Below are positions 59,100 through 64,000 of a stretch of 64,000 nt of DNA, piece by piece. Position numbers and translations under genes: made by a program. Within the stretch, counting starts at the first letter, position 1. Every line of letters starts with the position of its first letter. The stretch lies in the NCBI GenBank assembly GCA_963747405.1, contig CAVVFG010000008.1:62001-126000 (forward strand), given 5' to 3'. The DNA comes from Fodinibacter sp963747405 (lineage in GTDB: Bacteria > Actinomycetota > Actinomycetes > Actinomycetales > Dermatophilaceae). The notes below the pieces were generated by a model. It did no database searches, was not told the DNA's origin, and saw nothing but the letters and a program-made list of their open reading frames with translations.

Positions 59100-60109
59100 T
59101 CCCCCGGCTCCTCGACGGGCCGGCCGTCGTGCGGGTCGGCATCGGGCGCCTGCGCGCGAGCCATCACCACGTCGGGCTCCTCGAGCTCGTCGTCGCCCAG
59201 GTCGAGCGCGATGCCGTCGATCTCCTCCACGCGTTCGATCGCGTCGGTCTCTCCCTCGGTGTCGCCCTGCATGGCCTTGACGAACCACTCACGCGCCTCC
59301 TCCTCCCTGCCCAGGCCGAGCAGCACGTCCGCGTAGGCGTAGTGCAGGCGGTGGACGCCGGCGGTGGGGCTACGGCGCAGGGCCGGGACCTGCAGCGCCA
59401 GCAAGGCGGCGTCCTCCTGCCCGAGGTCACGGCGGACGCCGGACACGACGATCGCGAGCTCGATCCGCTCGGACTCCTCGAGGCCGGCGGCCTCGGGAGT
59501 CGCGGCGAGGTCGAGCGCGCGCCCGTGCCGGCCCAGGCCACGCTCGCAGTCGACCATGAGCGGCAGCAGATGCGATGACCCACTCAGCCGGCGCACGGTG
59601 CGGAACTCGGTGAGCGCCCGCGCGAAGTCGCCCTGCCGATACGCCACCATGCCCAGGGCCTCACGCGCAGCCGGCACCCGACCGGCGCGGCGGACCGCGG
59701 TCTCGGCATGGGCCAGGGCTGCGTCGATGTCGTCGGCCTCGAGGAACGCCGAGACCATCACCAGGTGCTGCGCGACGCCCTCGGCGTTCTCCTTCGACAG
59801 CGTGCGCAGCTGGGAGTGGACAGCCCGGTCGAGCTCCTTGCCGGTCACCCCTTCAGGGATGCGGGGCTCGGGTAGGCGTGGTCCCTTGGGCGCCAGTCGC
59901 GCTCCACCCCGGCTCTCGCGGTCGTCCTTGCGATCGGATGCCGTGGCCGGCCGCCCGCCCGCATGACCTGTGCTGCCCGGACGGCCTGCGCCACCGTGCC
60001 GGCCCTTTCCAGCAGCGGCGCCACCCTTGCCGGCCGCACCGCCCCGCTGAGGGGGTCGGCCGGTCGCACGGTTCTCGCCGGCGCGAGCATCGCCGCTCTC
60101 CTCGGGCAC
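59096..60109 (-). CDS. TPR-repeat protein
   Basis: 337 aa. The first 85 residues are Gly/Arg/Ala-rich and disordered. About 90-290 is a helical repeat region with TPR-like units (ALAHAETAVRRAGRVPAAREALGMVAYRQGDFARALTEFRTV; LLGLGREEEAREWFVKAMQ), and the end is acidic. The homologue in mycobacteria is Rv1691, next to the same phosphatase. Partner unknown. Confidence 0.87.
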   Translation of the reverse strand: MPEESGDARAGENRATGRPPQRGGAAGKGGAAAGKGRHGGAGRPGSTGHAGGRPATASDRKDDRESRGGARLAPKGPRLPEPRIPEGVTGKELDRAVHSQLRTLSKENAEGVAQHLVMVSAFLEADDIDAALAHAETAVRRAGRVPAAREALGMVAYRQGDFARALTEFRTVRRLSGSSHLLPLMVDCERGLGRHGRALDLAATPEAAGLEESERIELAIVVSGVRRDLGQEDAALLALQVPALRRSPTAGVHRLHYAYADVLLGLGREEEAREWFVKAMQGDTEGETDAIERVEEIDGIALDLGDDELEEPDVVMARAQAPDADPHDGRPVEEPGE

Positions 60110-60271
60110 GCCATCAACTCCTGGGGTCGGTCCTGGGCGGCTGGCCCGCGGACGGGATGCCGTCGATCAGTCTACGGATGCGCGGCGGCGGACGAGCCGG
60201 CGCCGTGAGCCCTCGACGCGGCCGGCAGGGTGACCTGTCGGCCCGACGTCGCCGACAGTCGTCGCGACATG

Positions 60272-60305
60272 AGAAAGGGCCCACCTATTGAGGTGGGCCC
60301 TTTCT
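60272..60305 (-). terminator. rRNA operon terminator
   Basis: Perfect 15-bp inverted repeat (AGAAAGGGCCCACCT / AGGTGGGCCCTTTCT) with a 4-nt ATTG loop, directly after the 5S gene. On the minus-strand transcript the second arm ends in UUUCU. The 162 bp between it and the TPR gene start hold the TPR gene's upstream region and nothing else I recognise. Confidence 0.92.
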
Positions 60306-60314
60306 GGAAAGTAT

Positions 60315-60431
60315 GTCCGGCTGCGTCCTACTCTCCCACACCGTCACCAGTGCAGTACCATCGGCGCTGAAGGGCTTAGCTTCCGGGTTCGGAATGGAGC
60401 CGGGCGTTTCCCCTTCGCTATGACAGCCGAA
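60315..60431 (-). rRNA. rrf: 5S ribosomal RNA
   Basis: About 117 nt. The conserved interior (CCGAACCCGGAAGCTAAG on the RNA strand, then GGTACTGCA and GGGAGAGTAGGAC) is intact and the ends pair. Boundaries are estimated to within a few bases. Confidence 0.95.
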
Positions 60432-60470
60432 ACTCTATGGAGATGTCAGTCGTCCCGACCGTATCTCGGG

Positions 60471-60489
60471 AACTGCACAGTGGACGCGA
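60471..60489 (-). other. 3' arm of the 23S processing stem
   Basis: Complementary to 63653-63671 with one mismatch in 19. Pairing brings the 23S ends together for RNase III-type cutting. Shorter complementary blocks continue toward the mature ends. Confidence 0.7.
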
Positions 60490-60512
60490 ACACGCATTGA
60501 AATCTTTGGGTG

Positions 60513-63633
<3,121 letters not shown>

Positions 63634-63974
63634 CACAAAGATTTTAAGATGCTCGCGTCCACTGTGTAGTTCTCAACATACGGGCGGGCCCCCACCGGTG
63701 CCGGCGCCTACCGAGCAAGCTCGGCGGTTCGTCCGCGGTAGGGGTCCAGGGCCGTAAACGGCCTAAGGGGGACTTTCGTCCGAGCCCTCAGGACCCAACA
63801 ACGTGTCAGGCACCGTTCCGTCCCCGGCCGCTTTCCACGCTCCCTAGCGGGAGCTGTACTTGCGAGCCGGACCAGGTCCGGTGCCAAATAATCGATGTTC
63901 CACCCTTGAGCACCTGCTGACCGACATTCGCAGTCAGACCAGGCTCTGGATCGCTGTCGCGACCAGTGCTCCTT
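63634..63974 (-). other. 16S-23S spacer without tRNA genes
   Basis: About 340 nt. I searched for tRNA-Ile/Ala signatures (GTTCGAATCC-type T arms) and see none. It contains short inverted repeats and the 5' arm of the 23S processing stem at its left end. Confidence 0.85.
63653..63671 (-). other. 5' arm of the 23S processing stem
   Basis: TCGCGTCCACTGTGTAGTT on the plus strand; pairs in the transcript with 60471-60489 (18 of 19). Confidence 0.7.
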
Positions 63975-64000
63975 AGAAAGGAGGTGATCCAGCCGCACCT
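63975..64000 (-). rRNA. rrs: 16S ribosomal RNA, 3' terminal fragment
   Basis: The last 26 nt of 16S, including the anti-Shine-Dalgarno sequence (GGATCACCTCCTTTCT on the RNA strand). The rest lies beyond the window. Confidence 0.95.

Noticed and set aside
63634..63974. tRNA-Ile or tRNA-Ala in the rRNA spacer
   Set aside because: No T-arm or anticodon-arm pattern is visible.

Overview
The window is chromosomal DNA of a high-GC Gram-positive bacterium (Actinomycetota). Several things show this: third-position G/C bias in every gene, frequent GTG and some TTG starts, an actinobacterial integration host factor (mIHF), a PriA without helicase motifs, the order pyrR-pyrB-pyrC-carA-carB-pyrK-pyrD-pyrF / mihF-gmk-rpoZ-coaBC-metK-priA-def, and an rRNA operon without spacer tRNAs. 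A relative of the Micrococcales (Intrasporangiaceae-like) is my best guess, but that is inference. Nearly all genes lie on the minus strand and many overlap by ATGA, GTGA or TGATG, so long polycistronic units are likely.

Right to left along the main transcription direction: 63975-60272 is a leftward rRNA operon (3' tip of 16S, spacer without tRNA, 23S, 5S, perfect hairpin terminator). 60109-56159 holds a TPR protein, a NagD-like HAD phosphatase, an Ala/Lys-repeat protein, a 73-aa protein and tlyA. 56162-46029 is a mycobacteria-like block (nadK, recN, steA, steB/mctB) continuing into envelope genes (MraY-like enzyme, murJ, a GT4 glycosyltransferase), then pyrG. 46036-41637 has a Nudix hydrolase, a YchJ-like protein, a Rieske protein, a frameshifted gene, a Tat lipoprotein and a VOC protein. 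41453-34566 holds aspS, a HAD phosphatase and, on the plus strand, an alpha/beta hydrolase, a GNAT enzyme and an MMPL transporter, plus a DinB-like protein. 34461-27790 contains rarA, two small membrane proteins, alaS, ruvX and mltG. 27793-20984 is the shikimate block (aroE, prepilin peptidase, aroC, aroK, aroB) followed by a broken AbiEi-like gene, efp and nusB. 19297-9241 is the complete de novo pyrimidine operon with pyrR first. 9097-1 is mihF-gmk-rpoZ-coaBC-metK-priA-def, interrupted by two plus-strand coiled-coil/DivIVA genes.

The genes are mostly housekeeping. The pyr operon makes UMP from bicarbonate, glutamine and aspartate, and pyrG converts UTP to CTP. The aro genes make chorismate. 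nusB, efp, alaS, aspS, def and rpoZ serve gene expression. murJ, mltG, the MraY-like enzyme, SteA/SteB and DivIVA serve envelope growth and division.

The less ordinary content is small-scale: palindromic repeat DNA inserted in frame in carB, a second odd insertion in coaBC, a 230-bp TIR-bounded element with 39-bp tandem units, a pair of related 102-bp elements in inverted orientation around a dead gene, a two-copy 48-bp palindromic repeat, an apparent ATC start for tlyA, a PyrR-type RNA hairpin before pyrR, and a strongly over-represented octamer GGATGCCG/CGGCATCC that carries otherwise rare codons.
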